The notes under the pieces are model-generated. The model did not search any database. It saw only the letters and a list, made by a program, of their open reading frames with translations, and was not told the DNA's origin. From positions 744,001-808,000 of the forward strand of contig NZ_CP019511.1 of assembly GCF_002002925.1 (NCBI RefSeq): a stretch of 64,000 nucleotides of DNA, read 5' to 3'. The stretch is from Sphingomonas sp. LM7. Lineage in GTDB: Bacteria; Pseudomonadota; Alphaproteobacteria; Sphingomonadales; Sphingomonadaceae. Both the position numbers and the translations under genes were made by a program. Each line of letters opens with the position of its first letter. Within the stretch, counting starts at the first letter, position 1. Positions 54,117 to 62,653 of this stretch are shown piece by piece.

Positions 54117-54470
54117 TTACACCGGGGTTGCATCGACGCATCGGCTGCGCGCGAGAATGGCTGAAAGGCGCTCGCAGATCGCGGGCGAACCACCACAGCA
54201 ATCCTGCATCAGGAACTCCAGTAACGTGCTCATATGTTCGTAGCGCGCCGTGTAGATGATCGAGCGCCCCTCACGTCTGCTGTCGACAAGATCGGCGTTG
54301 AACAGAATGTTGAGATTGGCCGACAGCGTGTTCGGTGGAGTGTCGAGACGACGCGCGATCTCGCCTGCGGACAAGCCTTCGGGGCCGGCCGGGACCAGCA
54401 TGCGGAAAACAGCGAGCCTGCCCTCATGGGCGAGGGCGGACAGGCTGGCTACGGCTTTCCTTGGTTCCAT
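54117..54470 (-). CDS. arsR: ArsR-family arsenic-responsive repressor
   Basis: The 117-aa protein has a winged helix-turn-helix (LSALAHEGRLAVFRMLV, GLSAGEIARRLDTPPNTLSANLNILFNADLV, REGRSIIYTARYE) and a cysteine-containing C-terminus (LMQDCCGGSPAICERL), the arrangement of ArsR proteins that bind As(III) through C-terminal cysteines. It is the last gene of the arsenic cluster, 50 bases after arsH, and probably represses the operon through the palindrome in front of arsC. Confidence 0.9.
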   Translation of the reverse strand: MEPRKAVASLSALAHEGRLAVFRMLVPAGPEGLSAGEIARRLDTPPNTLSANLNILFNADLVDSRREGRSIIYTARYEHMSTLLEFLMQDCCGGSPAICERLSAILARSRCVDATPV

Positions 54471-54520
54471 ACTACTACTCTACCGGAAATGCGAGTTGCG
54501 ACAACGCGACTGGCGGCGCG

Positions 54521-55273
54521 CTAGGCGGTCGCTCGACCGATGGCGACCGCCGAAAGGTCGCTGGCCGGGTCGACTTCGACGCCGGCAGATTTGCGCTCCG
54601 AATAACGGTCGACGAGCTGGTCGGCGTGCGGCCGCAGCAGCACCGTGAACCGCACCAGCTCCTCCATCACGTCGACGATCCGGTCGTAATAGCTCGACGG
54701 CTTCATTCGCCCGGCTTCGTCGAACTCCTTGTACGCCATTGCCACGCTGGACTGATTGGGGATCGTGAACATCCGCATCCACCGGCCGAGCAGACGCAGC
54801 GTGTTGACCACGTTGAACGACTGCGATCCGCCCGACACCTGCATCACCGCCAGCGTGCGGCCCTGTGTTGGCCGCATTCCTTTCATCTCCAGCGGCAGAT
54901 GATCGATCTGCGCCTTCATGATGCCGGTGATCTGGCCGTGGCGCTCGGGGCTGCACCAGACCATGGCTTCCGACCAGAACGCATGCTCGCGCAGCTCATG
55001 GACCGCCGGGTGGTCGTCACCCTGGACCTGATCGGGGAGGGGGAGGTCCGAAGGATCGAATATCCGCACTTCCGCTCCGAACAGGCGCAGCAGCCGCGCG
55101 GCCTCCTCTGTGGCCAGGCGCGAGAAGGAGCGCTCGCGAAGCGACCCGTAAAGCAGCAGGATGCGGGGCGGCGGCTGGTCCGCTCCAAGTCCGATCGCCG
55201 GGCGCGTGCGGACGAACCGCGGATCCAGCGCCGGCAGATGGTCGGGATCCGCGATCTGGCGCAGGCGGCTCAT
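54521..55273 (-). CDS. arsH: ArsH, NADPH-dependent FMN reductase / organoarsenical oxidase
   Basis: The 250-aa flavoprotein has the flavodoxin-like phosphate loop [20 protein letters not shown], and [20 protein letters not shown] typical of ArsH. ArsH oxidises trivalent methyl or aromatic arsenicals to less toxic forms. ATG 55273 overlaps the acr3 stop by four bases (ATGA). Longer upstream frames belong to the shadow of acr3. Confidence 0.93.
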   Translation of the reverse strand: MSRLRQIADPDHLPALDPRFVRTRPAIGLGADQPPPRILLLYGSLRERSFSRLATEEAARLLRLFGAEVRIFDPSDLPLPDQVQGDDHPAVHELREHAFWSEAMVWCSPERHGQITGIMKAQIDHLPLEMKGMRPTQGRTLAVMQVSGGSQSFNVVNTLRLLGRWMRMFTIPNQSSVAMAYKEFDEAGRMKPSSYYDRIVDVMEELVRFTVLLRPHADQLVDRYSERKSAGVEVDPASDLSAVAIGRATA

Positions 55274-56241
55274 GCGATCGCCCCCCGCTCGTACCAGGGC
55301 CGCGTGCGTTTCACGATCGCGACTACTGACAGCATAACCGGCACTTCGACGAGCACGCCGACAACGGTTGCGAGCGCCGCCCCCGAATTCAGGCCGAACA
55401 GGCTGATCGCCGCTGCGACCGCCAACTCGAAGAAATTGGAAGCGCCGATCAGTGCCGCGGGCGCGGCAACGCACCAGGCCACGCCGAGCCGTTTCGACAG
55501 CCAATAGGCGAGCCCGGCATTAAAGTAGACCTGGATGAGGATCGGCACCGCGAGGAGTCCGATCAAAAGCGCGCAAAGCGAGAGCGGTCCCAGCGCCCGC
55601 AACACCCGGTCGAGCGCCGCTTGCCCGCCGCCCGCAAGCAGCGCCCGGCGAAGGACGTGCGCTGCGATCACCGGCAGCACGATGTAGAGCACGACCGAGA
55701 TCAGCAGCGTGTCCCACGGCACGGTGATCGAGGCCACGCCAAGCAGCAATCCAACCAGCGGCGCGAAAGCGAAGACCATGATCAGGTCGTTGAGCGCGAC
55801 CTGCGAGAGCGTGTAGTTAGGCTCGCCTCCGCAGAGGTTCGACCAGACGAACACCATCGCGGTGCATGGCGCGGCTGCGAGCAGGATCAGCCCGGCGATG
55901 TAGGAGGATATCTCGCCTGACGGGAGCAGCGGCGCGAACAGCCAGCCGATGAAGACGGTGCCGAGCAGCGCCATCGAGAACGGCTTGACCGCCCAGTTGA
56001 TGAACAGGGTGACGCCGACGCCTTTCCAGTGCTGCTTGACCGAGCCCAGCGCGCCGAAGTCGATCTTGAGCAGCATCGGCACGATCATCAGCCAGATCAG
56101 AACCGCCACCACGAGGTTCACGCGTGCGATTTCCGCCCCGGCAATCGCCGCGAAGACATCGGGCAGCCATGAGCCGAGCGCGATGCCCGCGACGATGCAA
56201 AGCGCCACCCACAGCGTCAGATAACGTTCGAACAGCGTCAC
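55270..56241 (-). CDS. acr3: ACR3-type arsenite efflux permease
   Basis: The 323-aa membrane protein has ten hydrophobic helices and the ACR3 signature around the essential cysteine ([26 protein letters not shown]). It exports As(III) using the proton gradient. Initiation is at GTG 56241, whose last three bases form the stop of the upstream acetyltransferase gene (GTGA), giving [15 protein letters not shown] as N-terminus. Confidence 0.94.
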   Translation of the reverse strand: MTLFERYLTLWVALCIVAGIALGSWLPDVFAAIAGAEIARVNLVVAVLIWLMIVPMLLKIDFGALGSVKQHWKGVGVTLFINWAVKPFSMALLGTVFIGWLFAPLLPSGEISSYIAGLILLAAAPCTAMVFVWSNLCGGEPNYTLSQVALNDLIMVFAFAPLVGLLLGVASITVPWDTLLISVVLYIVLPVIAAHVLRRALLAGGGQAALDRVLRALGPLSLCALLIGLLAVPILIQVYFNAGLAYWLSKRLGVAWCVAAPAALIGASNFFELAVAAAISLFGLNSGAALATVVGVLVEVPVMLSVVAIVKRTRPWYERGAIA

Positions 56242-56783
56242 GCGCGATCCTCTCGTACGCGTGCGGACGGGGGCGTCGCGATGCCGCCGCCGAGCGCAAT
56301 CTGCATATAGACGCTCTCCAGCCACCGATTGGCCTTCCACCCCATGCCCGGCATGCGTCCAACCTCGCCGAAGCCGCAGGCGCGATGCAGGGCGATCGAG
56401 GCAGGCTCGGCGCCTCCGATCACGGCCACCATTTGTCGGAAGCCATAGTCCTCCGCCGCGGCGAGGAGAGCCGTGAGCAGCAGGCGGCCGACGCCCAGCC
56501 CGCGCCGGTCGTGCGCGACATAGATGCCGTTCTCGCAGGCGTAGGCGTAGGCCGGGCGGTCGCGAAACTGGGTTGCATAGGCATAGCCGGCGACGTCCTG
56601 ACCCTCGCACGCCACGAGGAACGGCCATCCCCGTTCGGTTATGGCCCCGATCCTGGTTTCGAAATCGACTTCGCTCGGAGGCACCAGCTCGTAGGTGGCG
56701 GTCCCATACAGTACGTGATGGGCGTATATCCCGGCGACGGCAGCGGCGTCCTTCGGCACCGCCGATCGGATGGCGATCGTCAT
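56238..56783 (-). CDS. GNAT acetyltransferase, ArsN-like (arsinothricin/phosphinothricin N-acetyltransferase type)
   Basis: The 181-aa protein starts MTIAIRSAVPKDAAAVAGIYAHHVLYGTATYEL and has the acetyl-CoA loop RRGLGVGRLLLTALL plus IGGAEPASIALHRACGF. This is the layout of phosphinothricin acetyltransferase-like enzymes; members in arsenic operons acetylate arsinothricin and confer resistance. The ATG overlaps the arsC stop (ATGA). Position inside the operon favours ArsN; exact substrate is inferred. Confidence 0.85.
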   Translation of the reverse strand: MTIAIRSAVPKDAAAVAGIYAHHVLYGTATYELVPPSEVDFETRIGAITERGWPFLVACEGQDVAGYAYATQFRDRPAYAYACENGIYVAHDRRGLGVGRLLLTALLAAAEDYGFRQMVAVIGGAEPASIALHRACGFGEVGRMPGMGWKANRWLESVYMQIALGGGIATPPSARVREDRA

Positions 56784-57196
56784 CGACCGCTGCCCCCGAC
56801 GACCTCGCCGTCCTCTTTCACGAAACGAACGCTCATTCCTTCCGGAAGCAGGGCGAGGACCTCTTCCGAGGGGCGGCACAACCGTACACCGAGCGGGCTC
56901 ACCACCAGGGGGCGGTTGATCAGGACCGGGTGCGCCATCATCGCATCGATCAACGCCTCGTCGGGCAGGCCCTCGTCCGAAAGACCAAGCTCCGTATAGG
57001 GTGTGCCTTTCTCGCGCAGCAGCGTGCGAGGGGTGAGCCCGGCGCGCTCGATCAACTGTACCAGCAGCGCGCGCGACGGGGGCGTCTTGAGATATTCGAT
57101 GACGTGCGGCTCGATACCGGCGTTCCGGATCATCGCCAGCGCGTTGCGCGACGTTCCACATTCGGGATTGTGGTAGATGATGATGTCGGTTGGCAT
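56780..57196 (-). CDS. arsC: Glutaredoxin-coupled arsenate reductase
   Basis: The 138-aa protein starts MPTDIIIYHNPECGTSRNAL with the catalytic Cys 13 of the HNPxCGTS class, followed by arginines of the arsenate site (TPRTLLREKG, NRPLVVSPLGVRLCRP). It reduces As(V) to As(III) using glutathione and glutaredoxin, feeding the ACR3 pump encoded two genes later. It is the first gene of the operon, with a strong palindrome about 85 bases upstream. Confidence 0.95.
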   Translation of the reverse strand: MPTDIIIYHNPECGTSRNALAMIRNAGIEPHVIEYLKTPPSRALLVQLIERAGLTPRTLLREKGTPYTELGLSDEGLPDEALIDAMMAHPVLINRPLVVSPLGVRLCRPSEEVLALLPEGMSVRFVKEDGEVVGGSGR

Positions 57197-57279
57197 CTGC
57201 TCGCCTTGCTGGTTGCGCCCTCACTGCCGATGATCGCGCGCAGCTTGCTGGCCAAAGCCAACTTCCCTGCTCGATCACC

Positions 57280-57315
57280 GACTCCATATTTCCACTATCA
57301 TGGAAATATGGAGTC
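57280..57315. promoter_or_regulatory. Perfect 15-bp inverted repeat, candidate ArsR operator of the ars operon
   Basis: GACTCCATATTTCCA (57280-57294) and its exact complement (57301-57315) are separated by CTATCA. The site is AT-rich within GC-rich DNA and begins 84 bases upstream of the arsC start, where the operon promoter should be. ArsR dimers bind such A/T-rich dyads. It also lies 79 bases from the AlpA stop. Confidence 0.7.
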
Positions 57316-57393
57316 TTGAAGCCTGCTCTTTGGCGTGGCTGCTTCGCGGTCGCGCTGGAGAAACTCCGACCGCGAGCCGCGAAGCTGGGACGG

Positions 57394-57606
57394 TCAGCGC
57401 GCGGCGTCGTCGGTGCTGTAGAACATCGGGTTCTTCAGCCATTCCGCGACGGCAGATTCTCGCCAACCGGCGCAGCGCATGCTGATTTTGATGTTCCTGG
57501 GGAAGGTGCCGTTGTCCATTTTCCGGTACAGCGTCGAGCGGCAAAGGCCGGTGCGCTCGAGTACGGTTTTGAGGCGGAGGATCCGTTCGGAGGTTTGAGA
57601 TTGCAT
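57394..57606 (-). CDS. AlpA-family helix-turn-helix regulator, copy 1
   Basis: The 70-aa protein (MQSQTSERILRLKTVLERTG...) carries the MerR-like AlpA helix-turn-helix LCRSTLYRKMDNGTFPRNIKI followed by RCAGWRESAVAEWL. AlpA proteins control excision or conjugation genes of prophages and integrative elements. ATG 57606 lies five bases after AAGGTG, as at the second copy. About two thirds of its residues match the other copy at 59581-59796. Confidence 0.9.
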   Translation of the reverse strand: MQSQTSERILRLKTVLERTGLCRSTLYRKMDNGTFPRNIKISMRCAGWRESAVAEWLKNPMFYSTDDAAR

Positions 57607-57778
57607 GCTATCACCTTGCATCCTGTGCTTCGGAGTGGGGGCTCCTAAGGCAAGGTTGAACAGGAATTTCCGGGGAGAAAAGAGCCTCTCTGGTGCACCT
57701 GGAGGAACCTCGGGCCATCGGCTGCAAAAAGAAGCGCTGGCGTAGAATAGCGTCGCAAGGCTGACTCTCGTGAGTTCG

Positions 57779-58033
57779 TGTCAGGGCGTCTCACGCTGCG
57801 CGTGACCGTGCTCTACGCCGCGAATCGCGGCCCCGAGTCGCCTTGCGTCTCGGCCCGTTCGGGTTGCGATCGCTGACGTTGGGCGGCCGGCCGGTTTCGC
57901 AGAGAGCAGCTCTGGCGCAGCTCCGTTGGAGCTGGGCAGAGCTGCGCGCGGCGTGGCTGCGGTCGCCCCCGGCACTCGATCTAGCCGGGGGGTGAGCGTC
58001 GCCACCCACTAGGCCCGCCGCGGCGTGCCGCAA
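57779..58033. repeat. Structured non-coding module, copy A (shared with 59957-60402)
   Basis: This copy starts GTGTCAGGGCGTCTCACG and ends GCCGCGGCGTGCCGCAA, both shared with copy B. Stems kept in both copies are TCACG/CGTGA, CCGAG/CTCGG and a 7-bp hairpin CAGCTCC-GTT-GGAGCTG (57918-57934), which is GAGCTTC-GGT-GAAGCTC in copy B. The two differing base pairs are compensatory. No coding frame explains the conservation. Copy A is shorter by about 190 bp and no ParB-like gene follows. The rest of 57622-58358 holds no gene I can support. Confidence 0.6.
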
Positions 58034-58358
58034 GCTGCGCTGCGCGCAACTCCTCCTTTCCGTTTCGTCCTGCGGGTCCCACGGTCCGGCACCCGCTCGC
58101 AAGGGTTTGATGGCGGCTCCCGAGCTCCCGAAGGATCTTTTGTGGAGATGCCAGTCGCCCGCCTGTGGCGGGGGGAATGGATGCCACCCGGCACTGAAGG
58201 TCTGCTTATCGGCACCTACCGCCGAAAGCGGAACGGCAGGAGACGCCCCAATAGCGGGCGTTTAGGTCCGCGCTCCCATCGCCCGAAAGCGGACGCCCGT
58301 TCGCAACGAGGGGAAACGCACCAGTTGCCGGCTTCAGGCTAGCTGCTATCCTCGATAG

Positions 58359-58772
58359 ATGATGCGGCTCCTTGCATTCCTGCTGCCTATCGGCGGCTGC
58401 AGCACAGTCTCCCCTTGTTCGTCGGAGATTATTCAAGTTTCTCGTGATCCCGGCAGCAGACTCTACGCCACGACGGAAGTTAGAGATTGCGGCGCGACGG
58501 CAGATGTCGCCACGATTGTGCGGGTCGGGCGCACCGGTGAGAAGCGCGCGACTATCATGGAAGTCTTTGTTGCAGACTCCAATCACCAAACGGCGACAAA
58601 GGGCTCAGGTGGAGGAATCTGGACCAGCGTTACGTGGGTGGCGCCGCGCCAACTATCCATTGCGCATGCGACAAGAGCCAGAGTCTTCAAGCAGCTTGCG
58701 ACAGCAAGCGATGCTGCAATATCATATCGGCGAAGCGACCCGTACGAGCCTCCGCACGTGCCTCTCCAATGA
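58359..58772 (+). CDS. Small lipoprotein-like protein, unknown function
   Basis: The 137-aa product begins MMRLLAFLLPIGGCSTVSP, a lipoprotein signal with lipobox IGGC. The body has a beta-rich pattern (LYATTEVRDCGATADVATIVRVG and IWTSVTWVAPRQLSI) like the small lipoproteins with a conserved DCGAT segment seen widely in proteobacteria, by recollection. No partner genes are obvious; it lies between the two AlpA modules. Confidence 0.65.
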   Translation: MMRLLAFLLPIGGCSTVSPCSSEIIQVSRDPGSRLYATTEVRDCGATADVATIVRVGRTGEKRATIMEVFVADSNHQTATKGSGGGIWTSVTWVAPRQLSIAHATRARVFKQLATASDAAISYRRSDPYEPPHVPLQ

Positions 58773-58820
58773 GCGGATGTTCGTTATCATCCATTCTCTG
58801 CCATGGCAGCTAACGCCCCA

Positions 58821-59050
58821 CTAGCGGACCTTGAGTATGTCCCCGTCGCGTTCGATCAAGCTCGCTTCGCCGTTGTAGCGGATATGGTTCAACGCCATCC
58901 GCCGACATTGCTTACGTTGTTGATCTGCCGCTCGACCCAACGACGCCACGCGGGATCTCCCACCGCAAGGCGCTCTGCACCGAGTATGCTCGTATCGTGC
59001 TCGACCCGAAGATCTTTGATGAGGAGTATCCATCGGTTGCGGTCTTCCAT
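58821..59050 (-). pseudogene. Small gene broken by a frameshift
   Basis: From ATG 59050 the minus strand encodes MEDRNRWILLIKDLRVEHDT and onward to ERQIN, coding-like through about codon 44, then runs into a stop at 58889. In another frame the sequence continues coding-like as CRRMALNHIRYNGEASLIER to a stop at 58821. A one-base loss at about 58910-58920 would join them into a protein of about 76 aa. I do not recognise the family. The two halves read as one protein, so this is a decayed gene or a sequencing error. Confidence 0.6.
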
Positions 59051-59193
59051 AAGGCTCAGGCTAGAACAGCGGGCGGCCGCTTTCCACCCAATCTAGGACA
59101 ATCGCGGGGGCGAAGCGGCCGCCCAAAGCTGCCGGACCGCTAACGCCCCGGCTACTGAGCGGTATGAACAGTCCGTCCATTGAGCATTTGTGG

Positions 59194-59476
59194 TCAAGCC
59201 TTTGGGTAGGCGTGGAGGGCGCTGACGCATTCCGCATAGCGTGTGCTGAGCAGCGGATGCGCGAGATAGGCGCGCGCCTCGTCGACCGATCGGATCGCAT
59301 AGCGCTGCGCGGTGGGGCTGGAGCCGAGGCCGGCGATTCCGGGGGAGATGTACCACGTCCAACGCGTTCGCTTAGCGCCGCAGCCTATTTCGCCCAGCGC
59401 CCGTTCGTAGCTGGTGTGCTCGGCTTGCACGAAGCGGTCCCAAGTCGAACGGGTCGGCCGCGTCGGCGCTGCCCAT
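59194..59476 (-). pseudogene. DUF1810-family gene, frameshifted and 3'-truncated
   Basis: From ATG 59476 the frame begins MGSADAADPFDLG. The typical continuation D-RFVQAEHTSYERAL is found in the next frame, so one extra G in the TTGGGACC stretch breaks the gene. The second frame then reads GAKRTRWTWYISPGIAGLGS and AQRYAIRSVDEARAYLAHPLL, characteristic of DUF1810, but ends about 60 residues early at HAYPKA. Both the frameshift and the lost C-terminus mark it as a remnant. DUF1810 has no established function. Confidence 0.7.
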
Positions 59477-59580
59477 TACATCGACATGCCCACGATCGGC
59501 CGCCATAGCCAAGCACGCTCGGACGTCATCAACATTTGGGTGTCGGTCCAAGACGGCCTGTCCCAGAACGCCGCCGCGGG

Positions 59581-59796
59581 TCACCGTCCGGAACGCTCGT
59601 CCGCCCTGTAGAACATCGGATTGTTCACCCAGTCCTGTATGGCTGACTCGCGCCAGCCGGCGCAGCGCGTGCTGATCTTAAGCTGGCTGGGAAAGCTACC
59701 CTGCTGGATCTTGCGGTACAGGGTCGCCCGGCTGAGACCCGTGCGGTCGAGCACGGCCTTGATCCGGAGTATGCGGTCAGTTGTCTCGGTCTGCAT
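59581..59796 (-). CDS. AlpA-family helix-turn-helix regulator, copy 2
   Basis: The 71-aa protein (MQTETTDRILRIKAVLDRTG...) has the helix-turn-helix LSRATLYRKIQQGSFPSQLKI and RCAGWRESAIQDWVNNPMFY. It is a paralogue of copy 1. ATG 59796 is used because AAGGTG is six bases before it, matching copy 1. Divergent from the ParB-like gene across a 740-bp region holding copy B of the structured module, so it may control that promoter. Confidence 0.9.
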   Translation of the reverse strand: MQTETTDRILRIKAVLDRTGLSRATLYRKIQQGSFPSQLKISTRCAGWRESAIQDWVNNPMFYRADERSGR

Positions 59797-59956
59797 TGCC
59801 ATCACCTTGCATCTGGTGCGTCGCCGGGATGCGGCCTTGGCAAGAGTGAGATGGAATCGACTGCGACGGAACGGCCCTGAAGCGCCAGGATTGTCGTTCT
59901 TTGGCCATCTATGACTATCGGACGCGGATGGTCGGGCCGGCGGATCAAGCTATCTA

Positions 59957-60402
59957 GTGTCAGGGCGTCTCACGTTCGCGACGTGACCGCGCTCTACGCC
60001 GCTGACGCGCCGCCGAGTCGCTCTGCGGCGTCTCGGTCCGTTCGGATCACGATCGGCTGACGCGTGTGCCGGCGGTGCCGGCGAGTGGAACGCAGGGATT
60101 AGCTGAGCGCGCACTGGGGCTTCTTGCGAAGCCGCCAGGGGTCGCGGCGCTTTTGGTTTCCGCGTGGCGCACTCGATCCGGCCGGAAGGCGCGGCGGTGG
60201 CTGGCCCACAGGCCCGCGCGCACGCCGCCACGACGGCCGGCCGGCTTCGAGAGCGCTGCTTTGTGGGAGCTTCGGTGAAGCTCGGGCAGCGCTGCGCGCT
60301 GAAACGCTGCGGACGCCGCGCAGGCGCGGCGGCGTTGGCCTCCGGCACTCGATCTGGCGGGGTGGGCGTCGCTACCCTCTAGTCCCGCCGCGGCGTGCCG
60401 CA
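59957..60402. repeat. Structured non-coding module, copy B, leading to the ParB-like gene
   Basis: Same start and end motifs as copy A. Conserved hairpins are TCACGT-TCGCG-ACGTGA (59970-59986), CCGAG/CTCGG (60013-60036) and GAGCTTC-GGT-GAAGCTC (60267-60283). The shared tail (60342-60402) is followed by 138 bp to the ParB-like ATG. Reading frames across it are only artefacts of high GC content. It could be a leader RNA, a replication or partition site (ParB binds inverted repeats), or a promoter array. The remainder of 59806-60540 shows no gene. Confidence 0.6.
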
Positions 60403-60540
60403 ACCTGGGCTTCGCCCAAGTCCTTCTCTGCGTTGCGGCCCTGCGGGTGCAGCCCGCCTCTGTCGGCGGGACTGCCGGTGCGCTCCTGCCGCCCACCCCG
60501 CCATTCCGGCGCCGGTTGCGGTAGTTTGAGGAGAAGGACA

Positions 60541-62286
60541 ATGGAACTCAGGCATATCGCACTCGCCGATCTCTCCGTCTCGGCTGCCAACATGCGGGCG
60601 AGGGGGAGCAAGCCGGACATCGCCAACATCCTGCCATCGGTGCGGGCACGCGGCGTGCTGGTGCCGCTGATCGTGCGTCATGCGCAGGAAGAGGGGGAGT
60701 TCGAGATCGTGGCGGGCAAGCGGCGCTACCATGCGGCGCTGGTGGTTGCCGAGGAGAGCGGGGAAGGGGAGGCCTTGCCGTGCGCGGTGATCGCGGCGGG
60801 AGACGATGCAGCGGCACTCGAAGCCTCGTTGATCGAGAACATTGCGCGGCTCGACCCGGATGAGGTGACCCGCTGGGAGAGCTTTACCCGGCTGGTGCGC
60901 GAGGGCCGCTCGCCCGAGGATATCGCGCTCACGTTCGGGCTGACCGAGCTGCAGGTGAAGCGGACGCTGGCGTTGGGCAATTTGCTGCCGCGCATCCGGG
61001 GGCTCTACCGCAAGGGCGACATCGACGTCGCGACGGTGCGGCATCTCACCCTTGCGCCTAGGGCGCGGCAGCGCGACTGGCTGGCGTTGCTCGACGACCC
61101 CGACGCCTATTGCCCCACCGGGCATCAGCTCAAGGCGTGGCTGTTCGGCGGCGCGTCGATACCGCTCGGCGCGGCGCTGTTCGACATCGCCGACTATGCG
61201 GGCGAGATCGTCTCGGACCTGTTCGGGGATGAGCGCTTCTTTGCCGATGCCGCCTCCTTCTGGACCGCGCAGACCGCCGCCATCGAGGCCAGGGCGGAGA
61301 ACTATCGCGAGGCGGGGTGGCGCGAGGTCGTCGTGCTCCCGACCGGCGAGGCGTTCCACGGCTGGGAGCATGAGCGCTGCCCCAAGCGCAAGGGCGGCAA
61401 GGTGTTCCTCGTGGTCGGCGCGCGCGGCGATGTCACGGTCCATGAGGGCTATGTGTCGTGCAAGGAGGCGCGCAAGCGCGAGAAGGGCGAGGCGTCCGGG
61501 ACGGGCGAGAAGCCGGTGCGCCCGGAGGTCAACGCGCCGATCCAGAATTATATCGATCTTCACCGGCATGCCGCGGTGCGCGCGGACCTTGTCGGCCAGC
61601 CTTCGGTCGCGCTGCGGCTGATGGTGGCGCATGCCCTCGTCGGATCATCGCTCTGGAGTGTCCGTATCGAGGAGCAGCGCGCGCACGGCGACGCGATTGC
61701 CGAGAGCGTCGCGGGCTGCGCATCCGAAGCGGTATTTGACGAGAAGCGCCGCGCGGTGCTGGCGCTGCTCGGCTTCGATCCCGAGACCCCGACCGTGCGC
61801 GGTGGCTATGATGGCGAGCATGGGCTTGCCGGGCTCTTCGTGCGGCTGCTCCAGCTTCCCGATCCTGCGGTGTTCGATGTGGCGGCGGTGGTGATGGGCG
61901 AGACGCTCGAATCTGGCAGCGCGCTCATTGAAGTTCTTGGGCCATTGCTTGGCACCGACATGGCCAAGGTCTGGAGGGCCGACGACGCCTTGCTCGATCT
62001 CATCCGTGATCGCGCGGTGCTTGGCCACGTCCTCGCCGAGGTGGCGGGGGAGGCAGTGGCCAACGCCAACGAGGACGCGACCGGCAAGGTTAAGCGCACC
62101 ATCGTCCGCGATTGCCTCAACGGCACCAATGGCCGCGCCAAGGTCGAGGGCTGGGTACCCCGCTGGATGGCGTATCCGCCTTCCACGTACACCCAGCGCG
62201 GCGGGGTGGGGTCCGTTGCGCGCGCTGCGACGGTGGCGGGCCTTGCCGCCGCTCCCGAGCCGCTGCCGCTGCGCCGCGCGGCGTAA
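60541..62286 (+). CDS. ParB/RepB/Spo0J-like protein with long C-terminal extension
   Basis: The 581-aa protein has the ParB N-terminal fold (LADLSVSAANMRA, LVPLIVRHAQE, IVAGKRRYHAA, LIENIARLDPDE) and a KorB-type helix-turn-helix (RSPEDIALTFGLTELQVKRTLALGNLLPRI), but over 300 further residues of unknown function. ParB proteins bind centromere-like sites; such large versions occur in plasmids and integrative elements without a neighbouring ParA, as here. ATG 60541 follows GAGGAGAAGG. First gene of a plus-strand group with the next small gene. Confidence 0.88.
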   Translation: MELRHIALADLSVSAANMRARGSKPDIANILPSVRARGVLVPLIVRHAQEEGEFEIVAGKRRYHAALVVAEESGEGEALPCAVIAAGDDAAALEASLIENIARLDPDEVTRWESFTRLVREGRSPEDIALTFGLTELQVKRTLALGNLLPRIRGLYRKGDIDVATVRHLTLAPRARQRDWLALLDDPDAYCPTGHQLKAWLFGGASIPLGAALFDIADYAGEIVSDLFGDERFFADAASFWTAQTAAIEARAENYREAGWREVVVLPTGEAFHGWEHERCPKRKGGKVFLVVGARGDVTVHEGYVSCKEARKREKGEASGTGEKPVRPEVNAPIQNYIDLHRHAAVRADLVGQPSVALRLMVAHALVGSSLWSVRIEEQRAHGDAIAESVAGCASEAVFDEKRRAVLALLGFDPETPTVRGGYDGEHGLAGLFVRLLQLPDPAVFDVAAVVMGETLESGSALIEVLGPLLGTDMAKVWRADDALLDLIRDRAVLGHVLAEVAGEAVANANEDATGKVKRTIVRDCLNGTNGRAKVEGWVPRWMAYPPSTYTQRGGVGSVARAATVAGLAAAPEPLPLRRAA

Positions 62287-62292
62287 TCCGTT

Positions 62293-62320
62293 GGCTGGCG
62301 GCTTCGGTCGCCAGCCTCTC
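62293..62320 (+). terminator. Hairpin after the ParB-like gene
   Basis: GGCTGGCG and CGCCAGCC form an 8-bp stem with an 8-base loop, followed by TCTCTTTC, seven bases after the ParB-like stop. Probable Rho-independent terminator, possibly leaky into the next gene. Confidence 0.6.
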
Positions 62321-62340
62321 TTTCGCTTGGGAGACAGGCC

Positions 62341-62580
62341 ATGTCCGAACCCACCGATCCCCCCCGTGCCCGGCATATCCGGCGTGCGATCCGCAAGCTG
62401 CCTCGCGCCGAGCGCGAGATATTTCTCGCACTGCGCTCCGACGATGCGCTGACCTATGCCGAGCTTGGCGTGCGGCTCGGGGTCAGCGCCGCGATGGTCG
62501 AGCGCCTGTTCGCACGAGCGCTCGGCAACTTCATGTCCAACCTCGACCGTCGGCCCCGGCGCTGGTGGCGCTTCTGGTAG
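62341..62580 (+). CDS. Small sigma-factor region-4-like helix-turn-helix protein
   Basis: The 79-aa product (MSEPTDPPRARHIRRAIRKL...) consists almost only of a sigma70 region 4-like fold: LPRAEREIFLALRSDDALTYAELGVRLGVSAAMVERLFARAL, followed by a Trp/Arg-rich tail RRPRRWWRFW. Without region 2 it cannot be a complete sigma factor; it may be an anti-activator, a coactivator or a DNA-binding accessory of the element. Confidence 0.8.
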   Translation: MSEPTDPPRARHIRRAIRKLPRAEREIFLALRSDDALTYAELGVRLGVSAAMVERLFARALGNFMSNLDRRPRRWWRFW

Positions 62581-62587
62581 CCGGAGC

Positions 62588-62624
62588 GCGAAGCCTCGCG
62601 GACAAGTCCGTGAGGCTTCGCTTT
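62588..62624 (+). terminator. Strong hairpin after the sigma-like gene
   Basis: GCGAAGCCTCGCGGA and TCCGTGAGGCTTCGC pair over 15 positions (one G-T) with a 4-base loop and are followed by TTTG. It lies in the 73-bp gap before the nucleotidyltransferase-HEPN gene, making that gene a separate transcription unit. Confidence 0.7.
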
Positions 62625-62653
62625 GTCGATTGGCTCGGATAGGATCGCCGCAC

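Noticed and set aside
60124..60540. Extension of the ParB-like gene upstream of ATG 60541
   Set aside because: The extra 139 residues are arginine/proline nonsense that overlaps the structured module; GAGGAGAAGG before ATG 60541 supports the shorter protein.
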